A stretch of DNA of 64,000 bases from the NCBI RefSeq assembly GCF_001542415.1, contig NZ_LNCU01000072.1, positions 132,320 to 196,319 of the forward strand. Reading direction: 5' to 3'. Origin of the DNA: Bradyrhizobium macuxiense (GTDB lineage: Bacteria > Pseudomonadota > Alphaproteobacteria > Rhizobiales > Xanthobacteraceae). The notes below the pieces were generated by a model, which worked only from the letters and a program-made list of their open reading frames with translations, did no database searches and had not been told where the DNA came from. Both the position numbers and the translations under genes were made by a program. Below, piece by piece: positions 8,877 to 17,759 of this stretch (positions are counted from its first letter, which is position 1; the number at the start of each line of letters is the position of its first letter).

Positions 8877-10235
8877 TCATTTGCTCCCGTCCGGCCCCAT
8901 CACCATATCCGGCAACCAGGTCGAGATCTCCGGGAAGAAGCACAGCAGCAGCACCGCGAACATCATCAGCAGCACGAACGGCAGCGTGCCCCAGATCACC
9001 TCGCTCAGGGGGACGTCGGGCGCGACATTGCGGATGACGAAGATGTTCAGGCCGACCGGCGGGTGGATCAGGCCCATCTCCATCACGATGGTCATCACGA
9101 TGCCGAACCAGATGATGTCGAAATTGGCGGCGCGGAGCGGCGGCAGGATGATCGGCGCGGTCATCAGGATGATCGAGACCGGCGGCAGGAAGAAGCCGAG
9201 CACGATCACCATCACCAGGATCGCGAACAACAGCTCCCAGCGCGGCAGATGCATGGCGACGATCGCTTCCGCTGCTGATTGCGAGATGTGCAGGTAGCTC
9301 ATCACGTAGGAATAGAGCAGCGACATGCCGATGATCAGCATCAGCATGGTGGATTCGCGTATCGTCGATTTCATGATCGGCGACAGGTCGCTCGGCCGCC
9401 AGACGCTGTAGATCACCGCGATCAGCGCGAGCGCAAGCAGGCCGCCGAGACCAGCGGTTTCCGACGGCGTCGCATAGCCGCCATAGAGCGCGATCATCAC
9501 GCCGGTCAGCAGCAGCACAAACGGCATCACGCGGGGCAGCGCGCTGAAGCGTTCGGCCATGGTGAACTCGTCGTGCTGCAGGATCGGAGAGTCCTTGCCG
9601 GTGGCGTCATAGGCGGCGCGGGCGGCGGCATATTCTTTCCGGAAGCGAAACACCGCATAGAGGCCGAACAGCGTCACCAGCAAAAGGCCAGGACCGATGC
9701 CGGCGAGGAACAGCCGGCCAAGTGATTTTTCGGCAGCGACCGCGAACAGGATCATCGTGATCGAGGGCGGCAGCAGGATGCCGAGCGTGCCACCGGCGGC
9801 GATGATGCCCGCCGCGAAGCCGCCGGAATATCCGCGCTTGCGCATCTCCGGGATGCCGGCCGAGCCGATCGCCGAGCAGGTCGCGGGCGAGGAGCCCGCC
9901 ATCGCCGCGAACAGCGCGCAGGCGAACACGTTGGCGACGCCGAGCCCGCCGGGCACGCGATGCAGCCAGGCATGCAGCGCTGAATAGAGATCCTGGCCGG
10001 CGCGCGATTTACCGATCGCCGCGCCCTTCAGGATGAACAGCGGAATCGACAGCAGCGTGATCGAGGCCATCTCCTCGTAGACGTTCTGCGTCACGGTATC
10101 GAGCGAGGCCGCCGGCATGTAGATCGCCATGAACACGACCGCGACCGCGCCAAGCGCAAATGCGATGGGCATGCCGGAGAACATCGCAAACAGGGTGGCG
10201 AGCCCGTAGGAGACACCAATTCCAAATACGGTCAT
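8877..10235 (-). CDS. TRAP transporter large permease (DctM family)
   Basis: 452 aa from ATG 10235, giving MTVFGIGVSYGLATLFAMFS. About a dozen hydrophobic segments fit a DctM 12-TM subunit. Family landmarks are GMPIAFALGAV near the N-terminus, AGSSPATCSAIGSAGIPEM, GTLGILLPPSITMILFA and HPPVGLNIFVIRNVA near the end. A longer upstream frame overlaps the small subunit and is rejected. It works with the DctQ-like and DctP-like proteins encoded upstream in Na+- or H+-driven uptake of an organic acid; the substrate is not deducible. Confidence 0.93.
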   Translation of the reverse strand: MTVFGIGVSYGLATLFAMFSGMPIAFALGAVAVVFMAIYMPAASLDTVTQNVYEEMASITLLSIPLFILKGAAIGKSRAGQDLYSALHAWLHRVPGGLGVANVFACALFAAMAGSSPATCSAIGSAGIPEMRKRGYSGGFAAGIIAAGGTLGILLPPSITMILFAVAAEKSLGRLFLAGIGPGLLLVTLFGLYAVFRFRKEYAAARAAYDATGKDSPILQHDEFTMAERFSALPRVMPFVLLLTGVMIALYGGYATPSETAGLGGLLALALIAVIYSVWRPSDLSPIMKSTIRESTMLMLIIGMSLLYSYVMSYLHISQSAAEAIVAMHLPRWELLFAILVMVIVLGFFLPPVSIILMTAPIILPPLRAANFDIIWFGIVMTIVMEMGLIHPPVGLNIFVIRNVAPDVPLSEVIWGTLPFVLLMMFAVLLLCFFPEISTWLPDMVMGPDGSK

Positions 10236-10786
10236 CGACGAGTGCCAGAGGTCAGCGGGACGATGATCTGCAGCAGGATCTGCACGCAGAGAAGGGTCAT
10301 GCCCAGCGCCATCAGCCCATAGGGGATTGCGAGCGGCGGCGACCACATCGAATTCGACACCTGGCCGTCGACATAGGCCTCGTGCGCGAGGGTCCAGGAC
10401 TTCCAGGCGAAGAATGTGCAGAACGCGAAGCTCGCGACATCGACCAGCCACAGCCGGATGCTGTTCGCCCGCGGCGAGAGCAGGCCGACGAATGCCTCGA
10501 TGCTGACGTGACCGCGCTGGCTCTGCACATGGGCCGACGTCATGAAGGTGGCGCCGACCAGCAGGAACACTGCCGCCTCGTCCTGCCAGTAGTTGGCCAT
10601 GTGGAACAGGGCGCGCCCGAGCACGCTGTAGCTCAGGATGACGCAGGCCGCGACCAGGGCGATCGCGGCAAACACCACGATGACGGTGTTGCAGATCGAC
10701 AGCGCGCGCTCCAGCACGGCTACGGGCGAGTTGCCCGCGGCAGCGCTGGTGCTTTCGGCTTGATCCGCGACCGGACCATGCATCAT
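10232..10786 (-). CDS. TRAP transporter small permease (DctQ family)
   Basis: 184 aa with four hydrophobic segments (LSICNTVIVVFAAIALVAAC, ...FHMANYWQDEAAVFLLVG..., WLVDVASFAFCTFFAW, IPYGLMALGMTLLCVQILLQ), the layout of DctQ subunits. The start ATG 10786 forms an ATGA overlap with the stop of the binding-protein gene, and its own stop overlaps the DctM start by 4 bases, so all three genes are coupled. The alternative start ATG 10783 differs by one residue. Confidence 0.9.
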   Translation of the reverse strand: MMHGPVADQAESTSAAAGNSPVAVLERALSICNTVIVVFAAIALVAACVILSYSVLGRALFHMANYWQDEAAVFLLVGATFMTSAHVQSQRGHVSIEAFVGLLSPRANSIRLWLVDVASFAFCTFFAWKSWTLAHEAYVDGQVSNSMWSPPLAIPYGLMALGMTLLCVQILLQIIVPLTSGTRR

Positions 10787-11805
10787 GCGGCGACGTCGCT
10801 TGCGAGCTTCAGCAGGTTGGCTGCCGTCGCCGTCTTGGCGCCGTAGTCCTTCCAGGCAGTGTCGCGCGCAATGTCGCGCCACCTGCCGACGACAGCGGCA
10901 TCGAGCGCGCTGACCTTGGCGCCGGCCTTCTCATAGACCTTGGCGACCTCGGCATCGTCGTCCTGCGCGCCCTTGCGGCCGAACGCTTCGAGCTCGGAGC
11001 CGACGGTCAGGATGATGTCCTGCTGGTTCTTCGGCAGCTTGTCGAAGATCGCCTTCGACATCATCAGCGGCTCCAGCATGAACCAGTAGGAGGCGCCGGC
11101 GCCCGAGGTCAGCGACTTCGCGACCTCTTCGAGACGGAACGAGATCAGGCTGGTCGAGGAGGTGATGCCGGCATCGCAGGCGCCGGTCTGCATCGCCGCA
11201 TAGATCTCGTTGGACGGCACCGACAGCACGGCTGCACCAGCGGTCTGCAGCACCATGTCCATCTCGCGCGAACCGCCGCGCACCTTCATGCCCTTGGCGT
11301 CTTCCGGCGCCACGATCGCCTTGGAGCGGCTGGCGACGCCGCCGGCCTGCCAGACCCAGGTCAGCAGCAGGATGCCCTTGTCGGCGAGGAAGTCGGTCAG
11401 CGCCTTGCCGACCGGCTCCTTCTTCCAGCGCAGCCCCTGATCGTAAGTGGTGACCAGCCCCGGCATCAGGCCGATATTGGTCTCCGGCAACTCGCCGCCG
11501 GCATAGGGCATCGGATACAGGCTGATATCCAGCGCGCCCTTGCGCATCGCCGAGAACTGCGCGTTGGTCTTTATCAGCGAGGAGTTCGGATAGACCTCGG
11601 CCGCGATCTCGCCGCCCGAGCGCTTCGCCACTTCGGCTGCGAACATCCGGCACAGCCGGTCGCGGAAGTCACCCTTGTCGACAGTACCGCCGGGAAACTG
11701 GTGCGAGATCTTCAGCGTGGTCGCAGCATGTGCGGTCCCGATGCCCATCCGCAGGATGGCCGGCGCGGCGATGGCGGATGCGAGGACGTGGCGGCGTGTG
11801 AGCAT
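10783..11805 (-). CDS. TRAP transporter solute-binding protein (DctP family)
   Basis: 340 aa from ATG 11805. The N-terminus MLTRRHVLASAIAAPAILRM is a twin-arginine-like (RRHVLAS) signal, with cleavage probably after TAHA, so the protein is periplasmic and possibly Tat-exported. The mature part has DctP hallmarks: LKISHQFP, AEVYPNSSLIKTNAQFSAMR, ALDISLYPMPYAGGELPE, the GMKVRGGSREMDMVLQ ligand-site block and GACDAGITSSTSLISFRLEE. First gene of the dctPQM-type operon. The ligand is unknown. Confidence 0.92.
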   Translation of the reverse strand: MLTRRHVLASAIAAPAILRMGIGTAHAATTLKISHQFPGGTVDKGDFRDRLCRMFAAEVAKRSGGEIAAEVYPNSSLIKTNAQFSAMRKGALDISLYPMPYAGGELPETNIGLMPGLVTTYDQGLRWKKEPVGKALTDFLADKGILLLTWVWQAGGVASRSKAIVAPEDAKGMKVRGGSREMDMVLQTAGAAVLSVPSNEIYAAMQTGACDAGITSSTSLISFRLEEVAKSLTSGAGASYWFMLEPLMMSKAIFDKLPKNQQDIILTVGSELEAFGRKGAQDDDAEVAKVYEKAGAKVSALDAAVVGRWRDIARDTAWKDYGAKTATAANLLKLASDVAA

Positions 11806-12125
11806 GGTTCTCCCCCTGATGAGCTTCTTGAGTGGCTGGCTAGGCCGATGCCGGGCGCACCATAGCCGGTCTTCTCGTGAATTTTCTCTAGTCTGATAGT
11901 TCGAGGCGCCCTGATAGTGCGAGCCGATGTGCGACGGCAAGCGCTGACGTTGCTGCGGCGCACACTGCGGCGCGACGACGCAGCATCGTGGTTCACACCC
12001 GTGCGGGTGGTGCTCATTCGGGCGGCACCACGCTCAAGAGTTTGTTATTGAGGTAACGTTTGCCGGTCCGGGTGCGTCGAGCATTGAGCGGCAGTCGTCG
12101 CTTTCACAGTCGCTTCACACAAGGG
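11806..12125. other. Intergenic region, no gene seen
   Basis: This 320-bp stretch separates the TRAP operon (-) from the MxKDx gene (+) and should hold both promoters. A short near-repeat (CTGATAGTTCGAG / CTGATAGTGCGAG near 11894 and 11912) is the only pattern noticed. Open frames here lack a ribosome-binding site or protein-like composition. Confidence 0.5.
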
Positions 12126-12365
12126 ATGACCATCATGACCACCAAGACCTGCATCGGCCTCTCGGCTGCGATCCTCTCGCTCAGCCTCGCCTTCGCGCCC
12201 GTCGCGTTCGCCCAGGACAAGATGGGCAAGGACAACGCGATGAAGAAGGAGGACACGATGTCCAAGGATCACATGAAGAAGGAAGGCGGCGCCATGATGA
12301 AGAAGGACGACGCCATGAAGAAGGACGGCGGGATGAAGAAAGACGACGGCATGAAGAAGAACTGA
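12126..12365 (+). CDS. MxKDx (pentapeptide)-repeat secreted protein
   Basis: 79 aa. A Sec signal peptide (CIGLSAAILSLSLAFAPVAF, cleavage after AFA-Q) is followed by a low-complexity Met/Lys/Asp tail with imperfect pentad repeats of the form M-K-K-D/E-D/G, ten or so copies to the C-terminus. This is the pentapeptide MXKDX family common in Bradyrhizobium and relatives; the role is unknown, with metal or envelope-stress functions sometimes suggested. ATG 12126 follows CAAGGG; an alternative ATG lies at 12135. Confidence 0.85.
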   Translation: MTIMTTKTCIGLSAAILSLSLAFAPVAFAQDKMGKDNAMKKEDTMSKDHMKKEGGAMMKKDDAMKKDGGMKKDDGMKKN

Positions 12366-12463
12366 CCATCGCCGTCACTCCGTCATCGCCAGGCCCGCCG
12401 CCGGGGCGGGCCTGCCAACGCGTTTTCTCGCGCGAACCGGCGTCCGCTTCGCGCGAAAGCGCC

Positions 12464-12820
12464 TTAGCGCTTCTTCTTGCCGCGCTCCTTGCGGGCGGCA
12501 TAGCGAGCATCGCGCTTGGCCTTCTGCTCGGCGAGCAGCGCCTCCTGCCTGGCCGCTTCCTCTTCCTGCTCGCGCGCGATCCGGGCGGCTTCGGCTGCGG
12601 CAGCCTCTTCCTGTTGGCGCTTCTGTTCGGCCTTCTCGGCTTCGCGGGCTTCCTTGGCCTTCTCGCGGCGTTCGGCGATCGCCGCGCGTTCCTCGGCCCG
12701 CGCCTTCACGGCGGGATCGTCGGGCCCTGGCTGGGTGCGAAACTTGTTGAGGAGGTTCTGCCGCGCCTGCATCGCCGCCTTTTGGCGGTCGGCAAAACCC
12801 GGTTCCTTGAAGCCACTCAT
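12464..12820 (-). CDS. DUF6481-like basic coiled-coil protein
   Basis: 118 aa from ATG 12820 (MSGFKEPGFADRQKAAMQAR). After this conserved start the protein is almost entirely charged helix (A/E/K/R/Q, about residues 35-110) ending in KERGKKKR, so an extended helix or coiled coil is expected. It has no signal peptide or membrane segment. The start resembles DUF6481 proteins of rhizobia; function unknown. Single gene, convergent with the MxKDx gene. Confidence 0.75.
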   Translation of the reverse strand: MSGFKEPGFADRQKAAMQARQNLLNKFRTQPGPDDPAVKARAEERAAIAERREKAKEAREAEKAEQKRQQEEAAAAEAARIAREQEEEAARQEALLAEQKAKRDARYAARKERGKKKR

Positions 12821-13134
12821 AGAGGAAGCCTTGCTGCTTTCTGTTCGGTGATGGGATGGGATTCGGTTCCGGCGTTTCAATAAGTGAACACCGGCAAAAA
12901 TGCCAGCGTCGAAGGAAGGCAGCAGAGCAGGGGAGATATGAGCGAGCAGCAAATGGCCCGAGGCTGTGTTGATCGGCGCGCCGGCCAGGGACTCGCGGTT
13001 CTCGGCAATGCGGTTCTCGGCAATATTGCCTTCCGGCCTGTGCGCTCTTCGCGTTTGCAGGCTCGTCGCGACGGTCACACCCGGCGGGCTGCGGGCGCCG
13101 GTGAGTAATCAATCACCGCGACTCGTCGAAAATC
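12821..13134. other. Intergenic region, no gene seen
   Basis: 314 bp upstream of the DUF6481-like gene. It presumably carries that gene's promoter. Short frames here have no convincing start or composition, and no clear repeat or terminator was seen. Confidence 0.45.
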
Positions 13135-13359
13135 CTAACCGCGCTGGAAGAACTCGTGCCGCCCGCCGGTGCCCAAAACCTTGGCAACCGTTTCGGCAGT
13201 CATCGCGACCCGATCGGAGGTGCGCTGCGCCTCCAGCCTGTCGCGGGCCTTCTCCCTGATCAGCAGGTCGATCAGCTGCAGCCGGCTGGTCTCGTCGACT
13301 GCTTCCAACAGCAGCTGCCTGTAACGGTGAAAGTCGTAGGTGGTTTCCTGTTTGCTCAT
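13135..13359 (-). CDS. Small hypothetical protein
   Basis: 74 aa from ATG 13359 (MSKQETTYDFHRYRQLLLEA). Predicted soluble and helical, with VDETSRLQLIDLLIREKARD in the middle; no signal peptide, membrane segment or recognised motif. Codon use and composition look like a real gene of this genome. A longer in-frame start at 13419 is less likely. Family not recognised. Confidence 0.6.
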   Translation of the reverse strand: MSKQETTYDFHRYRQLLLEAVDETSRLQLIDLLIREKARDRLEAQRTSDRVAMTAETVAKVLGTGGRHEFFQRG

Positions 13360-13546
13360 TGGCACGCCCCGCACACGCGCTCCATTGGGCCTGCAGTCTT
13401 TCGCAAGGTGCCGCGGCATGCAACGGAATCAGGGGACTGCTGTTCAGCTAGAGCATTTTTTGCTGTGCGACTGTTGCAGAATTGATCGCACGCAACCGGG
13501 CAAAGCGGCCATGATGCTGATAGGATGATTTGGAACCGAAGCGATC

Positions 13547-13723
13547 ATGGGTGATTCCGACGAAGGCGGCAGCCGCCGTGGTGCGCTGATAGGCCTTTTG
13601 ATCGCGGCGGTGATGCTTGCGGTCGGGCTCTGGCTCGCCCATGACCTGACCGCGGCGAGCAAGATGCAGGACTGCGTGATGTCCGGCCGTACCAACTGCA
13701 ATGTGATCGAACCGGACCGGTGA
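13547..13723 (+). CDS. Small single-pass membrane protein
   Basis: 58 aa. The short charged N-terminus MGDSDEGGSRR is followed by one hydrophobic helix (GALIGLLIAAVMLAVGLWLA), then LTAASKMQDCVMSGRTNCNV with two Cys in the probable periplasmic part. It is too short for usual gene-length cut-offs. Function unknown. Confidence 0.6.
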   Translation: MGDSDEGGSRRGALIGLLIAAVMLAVGLWLAHDLTAASKMQDCVMSGRTNCNVIEPDR

Positions 13724-13863
13724 CGGTTCTTGCGGCAGTGCAGTATCGACCCCAAATCGTCGAGTCAGCGTAACCCGAAATAGCCGGCCTGGATTGTGAT
13801 CCCGATCACAGGGGAGCCGGGTGAGCCGATCCAAGATGCATGGGATCGACAGGAACCAAAGCG

Positions 13864-14109
13864 ATGATCTCCAAGCTGTGGTCCCGAAAGGGCGCGGCAC
13901 TGGCCGCGGCGGTCGTAACATGCGCCTGTTTGGCGGCACTGGTGTCGTTCAGCCTCCCAGCCTCCGAGCCGGTCTCCAGCGCGGCGCTGGGTCCGGACTG
14001 GGAATGCACCCGGGTCGCCTTCGTGTTCACCTCCTGCGCCCGTACGGCCCAGGCCGGAAACCGGACAATCCGGGTGCGGGCCAAGGAGGACTGCCCGCCG
14101 GACATCTAG
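13864..14109 (+). CDS. Small exported or membrane-anchored protein
   Basis: 81 aa from ATG 13864 (MISKLWSRKGAALAAAVVTC); ATG 13840 is an alternative in the same frame. The hydrophobic stretch at residues about 8-30 is a signal peptide or anchor, followed by a short polar domain with two Cys (WECTRVAFVFTSCART) that could form a disulphide, and a final DCPPDI. Function unknown. Confidence 0.55.
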   Translation: MISKLWSRKGAALAAAVVTCACLAALVSFSLPASEPVSSAALGPDWECTRVAFVFTSCARTAQAGNRTIRVRAKEDCPPDI

Positions 14110-14139
14110 GCGGCCGGTCCGGTCGACGTAATTTGCGGA

Positions 14140-14313
14140 TTATTTCTTTGCGGCCCGGGGCTTAATCGACAGACCGAGGCGCATCGCCATCTTCTTGATT
14201 CGCTCCGGCGACCGTCCGGTGACCTTCACGACTTCCTCGAGCGATTTGGAGGAGCGAGCCAGTTCCATCAGTCGTCGGTCCTCCTTGAACGACCAGCGCG
14301 GCTTTCGAGCCAT
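14140..14313 (-). CDS. Small SANT/Myb-like or GcrA-like HTH protein
   Basis: 57 aa, MARKPRWSFKEDRRLMELAR to ...GLSIKPRAAKK. The start W-S-F-K-E-D-R-R-L-M-E-L resembles the first helix of SANT/Myb-like DNA-binding domains (W..eED..L..L), followed by SLEEVVKVTGRSPERIKKMA, a plausible helix-turn-helix. Strongly basic C-terminus. Single gene, minus strand between two small plus-strand genes. DNA binding is inference. Confidence 0.6.
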   Translation of the reverse strand: MARKPRWSFKEDRRLMELARSSKSLEEVVKVTGRSPERIKKMAMRLGLSIKPRAAKK

Positions 14314-14508
14314 CTTGTTGCTATCCTCGTATTACTGGATCAACAAAGCCGCCAAGCGAGGGCGCCTGACGGCTTTGCCGGTGTGGGCCCGGACCTTGGG
14401 GATTTGTCCGGTGGATAAGCAATACTGCTTCCGGATAAGGCCGCAATTGAAACCGGAACTTAACCTAACTTGTAAAGGTTACTCGGATCGAAGGTGGCAG
14501 GAGGCCTT

Positions 14509-14724
14509 ATGCTCAAGGTCGCCATTCTGGGTGCCGCAGCACTTTGCCTGTCCGGTTGCTGGTCTGATCCGGAGGTCACGGGATCGACCAACGCTTGCGC
14601 GGCCAATCTCTACAGCCAGTACAATCCCAAGATCATGGACCAGTGCGTCAACGCCTGCATCAAGTGTGACCACGGCACCGTAACGACCTGCACGACGTCC
14701 TGTACGCTGAAAGGCGCACAATAG
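14509..14724 (+). CDS. Small Cys-rich lipoprotein
   Basis: 71 aa starting MLKVAILGAAALCLSGCWSD. The lipobox L-S-G-C predicts lipidation of Cys17. The mature part has six further Cys (ACAAN, QCVNACIKC, TCTTSC), unusual density for this size, pointing to disulphides or metal binding in the periplasm. The upstream AGGTGGCAGGAGG is a good ribosome-binding site for ATG 14509 rather than ATG 14494. Function unknown. Confidence 0.65.
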   Translation: MLKVAILGAAALCLSGCWSDPEVTGSTNACAANLYSQYNPKIMDQCVNACIKCDHGTVTTCTTSCTLKGAQ

Positions 14725-15138
14725 CCGGTCCGCACATTCGCCGACGCAAGCATTGACCGCGTGTCTGCTGACGGCGCCGCACGCCGGGCGGCGCTGCGAA
14801 GATCCAATTCACGTATCAAACCGCTCGTTTCGCAGCGTCGTCACCCACCACCGGGTCGCGCGAATGCGCGCCCGACGACAGGCTCCGGGGGGTGACCCAG
14901 TATTCCAGAGACGTCTGTGAAGCGAGGGGCCGCGGTGTACTGAACGCCCCGCCTGCGCGGGGCATGACAACGGAGAGAGTGTGCGCAACCTGCATGACGA
15001 TGCAACTTGCCGACCATTCAGCTCGCTGTCCGCTCTACTTGTTGACCGACATGTCATGGCGAATTCGTCAAATCGCGCGTCGTCGTGCTAACCATCGCCC
15101 TGGATCATTGCCATGCAAACCTCCGGACCTGAGCCGAA
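14725..15138. other. Intergenic region with a degenerate palindromic repeat
   Basis: This 414-bp region ahead of dgoK contains the repeat given separately at about 14825-14975; the remainder presumably holds the dgoK promoter. No convincing small gene was found. Confidence 0.5.
14825..14975. repeat. Degenerate Bradyrhizobium-type intergenic repeat
   Basis: The segment contains CACCGGGTCGCGCGAATGCG, CCCAGTATTCCAGAGACGTC and CGCCCCGCCTGCGCGGGGCA, the last of which is a short hairpin. These modules in this order are recognised as a dispersed noncoding repeat of Bradyrhizobium chromosomes. Boundaries are approximate. Confidence 0.5.
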
Positions 15139-16053
15139 ATGACCTCTGCCGCATACGTCGCCGTCGATTGGGGCACCAGCAGCTTGCGCCTTTGGCTGAT
15201 CGACCGTGCGGGCCTGGTGCTCGGCGAACGCCGCAGCGAAGAGGGCATGATGACGGCCGCCAAGACCGGCTTTGCGCCCGTGCTGCAATCGCATCTGGAT
15301 GCGCTCGGCGCGGCGGCCGACCTGCCGGTCGTGATCTGCGGCATGGCCGGCGCCCGGCAGGGCTGGGTCGAGGCCGGTTACATCGACACCCCGGCGCATC
15401 TCTCCGATATCCTCGATCGCGCCGTCGTGGTCGGCGGGCAGGCGCGCGACATCCGGATCCTGCCGGGAATCGCGCAGCGTGATGCGACTGCGCCCGACGT
15501 CATGCGCGGCGAGGAGACCCAACTGCTCGGCGCGCTCGGACTGGATGCGGCGGGCGAGGCCATCGTGTGCATGCCGGGGACGCATTCCAAATGGGTGCGC
15601 GTGCGCTCCGGAACGGTCGAACGCTTCGCGACATTCATGACCGGCGAGCTGTTCAGCGCGGTTGCGCGCGACACGATCCTGTCGCACACCGTCAACGGTG
15701 CGGAGGAGGCTGCTGACGAAGCAGCCTTCAAATCCGCCGTTGCGGATGCGATTGCTGCGCCGGCGTTCGCCGCCAACCTGCTGTTTCGCGTGCGTTCGCG
15801 ACAGCTTCTCTTCGGCGGCAGTGCCGCGGCGGCGCGCGAGACGATCTCGGGCACGTTGGTCGGTCTCGAACTGGCGGCCGGGCTCGTCGAACGTTCACCG
15901 GAGACCATGGTCACGCTGATTGCATCGGGGCGGCTACAGCGGCTCTATCAACTGGCCCTCGAAACCCTGTCGATTCCGCTCCGCTGCGTCGATGCGGAGG
16001 AGGCGGTCCGTCGCGGCCTTTCCGAAGCTGCGGCGGCAATCTGGAAGAGCTGA
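15139..16053 (+). CDS. dgoK: 2-dehydro-3-deoxygalactonokinase
   Basis: 304 aa, normal for DgoK. It phosphorylates 2-keto-3-deoxygalactonate at C6 in the De Ley-Doudoroff galactonate pathway. The N-terminus AYVAVDWGTSSLRLWLIDRA is the sugar-kinase phosphate-1 motif (DxGTSS); VICGMAGARQGW and MPGTHSKWVRVRSGTVERFATFMTGELF (split at residues about 135-170) are DgoK landmarks. It is followed 11 bp later by dgoA. Confidence 0.93.
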   Translation: MTSAAYVAVDWGTSSLRLWLIDRAGLVLGERRSEEGMMTAAKTGFAPVLQSHLDALGAAADLPVVICGMAGARQGWVEAGYIDTPAHLSDILDRAVVVGGQARDIRILPGIAQRDATAPDVMRGEETQLLGALGLDAAGEAIVCMPGTHSKWVRVRSGTVERFATFMTGELFSAVARDTILSHTVNGAEEAADEAAFKSAVADAIAAPAFAANLLFRVRSRQLLFGGSAAAARETISGTLVGLELAAGLVERSPETMVTLIASGRLQRLYQLALETLSIPLRCVDAEEAVRRGLSEAAAAIWKS

Positions 16054-16064
16054 AGGATCAACGC

Positions 16065-16703
16065 ATGAGCATCCCGTTTCCACCGATGAAGAGTCCGCTG
16101 GTCGCGATCCTGCGCGGCGTCAAGCCGGACGAGGCCGATGCCATCGTCAGCGCGCTGATCGAGGCCGGCATGACGGCCATCGAGATTCCGCTCAACTCGC
16201 CTGAGCCGTTCCGCTCGATCGAGATCGCGGTGAAGCGTGCGCCTGCCGATGTCCTGATCGGCGCGGGCACCGTGTTGACGGCCGATGACGTCGATCGCCT
16301 GCACGGCGTCGGCGGCAGGCTGATGGTGTCTCCGAACGTCGATGTCGATGTGCTGGCGCGCGCCAATGAGCGCGCGATGGTCACCATGCCCGGCGTGTTC
16401 TCGCCGACCGAGGCGTTGCTGGCGGCAAAGGCAGGCGCCTCGAGCCTGAAGTTCTTTCCGGCAAGCGTGCTCGGCGCAGCGGGCATCACCGCGATCCGCG
16501 CCGTGCTGCCGCCGAAACTGATGATCGCTGCCGTCGGCGGCGTCTCCGACGCTAATTTTGGTGGCTATGTAAAGGCCGGAATCCGCGCGTTTGGCCTCGG
16601 CAGCAGCCTCTACAAGCCGGGCATGACGGCGGCAGACATTACCGTTCGGGCCAAGGCGACCATCGCAGCCTACGACAGGGCGGTGCAGGATACGGGGGAG
16701 TGA
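16065..16703 (+). CDS. dgoA: 2-dehydro-3-deoxy-6-phosphogalactonate aldolase
   Basis: 212 aa, class I KDPG/KDPGal aldolase family. It splits 2-keto-3-deoxy-6-phosphogalactonate into pyruvate and glyceraldehyde-3-phosphate. Visible are LVAILRGVKPDEA, the catalytic Glu region TAIEIPLNSP, GAGTVLTADDVDRL, the Schiff-base Lys in SSLKFFPAS (about residue 127) and AVGGVSDANFGGYVKAGIRA. It pairs with dgoK; the dehydratase and dehydrogenase of the pathway are not in this window. Confidence 0.93.
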   Translation: MSIPFPPMKSPLVAILRGVKPDEADAIVSALIEAGMTAIEIPLNSPEPFRSIEIAVKRAPADVLIGAGTVLTADDVDRLHGVGGRLMVSPNVDVDVLARANERAMVTMPGVFSPTEALLAAKAGASSLKFFPASVLGAAGITAIRAVLPPKLMIAAVGGVSDANFGGYVKAGIRAFGLGSSLYKPGMTAADITVRAKATIAAYDRAVQDTGE

Positions 16704-16748
16704 ATAAGCGCGCTCCTCGGTGACATAGCAGTCCGAAATGTGCGGACA

Positions 16749-17435
16749 CTAAAGTCGAGATTCCAGCTTCGGTCCTGGGCTGGCGTGCCCAAGGCGTGGC
16801 TCTGTCCCGGCCAGTAGTCGCTGAATGTTGGCGCGATGGCGGACGATCACGTAAATACCGCCTGCAATCACCAGCACGCGATAGGGCGATGGTTGCTCAA
16901 GGCCGCAGACGAGGGCGATCGCAGTCAACGCCGCGAGCATCGAACTAAGGGAAACGATCCGAAAGACGGCCAGCGTAACGGCAAAGACCGCCGCCGCACC
17001 CAAACCTACCGGCCAGGACAATGCGAGCAACACGCCGAGCCCTGTTGCTGCGGATTTGCCGCCTGTGAAATTCAACCAGATCGAACGGCCGTGCCCCAGC
17101 AACACGGCAAGTCCAGCCAGGCACACGGCCCAGGCCACCAGGGTTTGCGGATCGATTCCAGCCGGAGGCGTGACTGATGGCAGCGTGCAGACCCAGGGGT
17201 AAAACCAGCGGGCAAAGACGATCGCTCCCGCACCCTTCAGCACGTCCACCACGAGCACAGCCAGCGCAGGCCATGTGCCGAGGGTTCGCAACACGTTTGT
17301 TGCCCCGGTGGATTTGGAGCCGTGCTCCCGGATATCGATACCCTTGAGTAGTCTCCCTGCCAGATAGCCTGTGGGCGTAGCGCCGATGAGATAGGCGATC
17401 GCCAATCCAGCCACGCTCGCGACCCAGAAGATCAT
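16749..17435 (-). CDS. plsY: Glycerol-3-phosphate acyltransferase PlsY
   Basis: 228 aa, slightly long for PlsY (usually 190-220), with five to six TM helices. It transfers an acyl group from acyl-phosphate to glycerol-3-phosphate at the inner membrane. PlsY landmarks: YLIGATPTGYLAGRLLKGID, REHGSKSTGATNVLRTLG (GATN block), GHGRSIWLNFTGGKSAATGL and VIVRHRANIQRLLAGTEPRL. Convergent with dgoA. Whether this is the main PlsY or a second copy cannot be told here. Confidence 0.9.
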   Translation of the reverse strand: MIFWVASVAGLAIAYLIGATPTGYLAGRLLKGIDIREHGSKSTGATNVLRTLGTWPALAVLVVDVLKGAGAIVFARWFYPWVCTLPSVTPPAGIDPQTLVAWAVCLAGLAVLLGHGRSIWLNFTGGKSAATGLGVLLALSWPVGLGAAAVFAVTLAVFRIVSLSSMLAALTAIALVCGLEQPSPYRVLVIAGGIYVIVRHRANIQRLLAGTEPRLGHASPGPKLESRL

Positions 17436-17453
17436 CCGAATAACCTCGACGTT

Positions 17454-17759
17454 CTAATCCATCGACTTGCCGCCTTCGATCACCCTGAACAGCGGTGCTG
17501 CCTCGCGGGGCTGCTCGAGCAGCTCATCCACCATAGCGAGTGCGGCCGCAACGTACTTCTGCGTCGCGGTGTCGAGCGGCCGCTCGGCTTCATCGGCGAG
17601 GGCCAGCTTGGCGCCCTTGAGCAGCTTGCGGGTTCGCACCGCTGACTCGTCTCCGGCCGTCAGCGAGGCTCTCGCGATCGATCGCAGGACGAACAGCTCG
17701 CCCTCGAGCCGCAGCAATCGATCGTTCAGCTTGTTCAGGACGGTATTCAGGTTCCGCAT
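17454..17759 (-). CDS. Hypothetical helical protein
   Basis: 101 aa, MRNLNTVLNKLNDRLLRLEG..., predicted as several soluble helices with no signal or TM segment and no recognised motif. It lies 18 bp upstream of plsY on the same strand, so the two may share a transcript. Function unknown. Confidence 0.6.
   Translation of the reverse strand: MRNLNTVLNKLNDRLLRLEGELFVLRSIARASLTAGDESAVRTRKLLKGAKLALADEAERPLDTATQKYVAAALAMVDELLEQPREAAPLFRVIEGGKSMD

Noticed and set aside
12884..13108. Plus-strand small frames in 12821-13134
   Set aside because: No ribosome-binding site and no coding-like composition.
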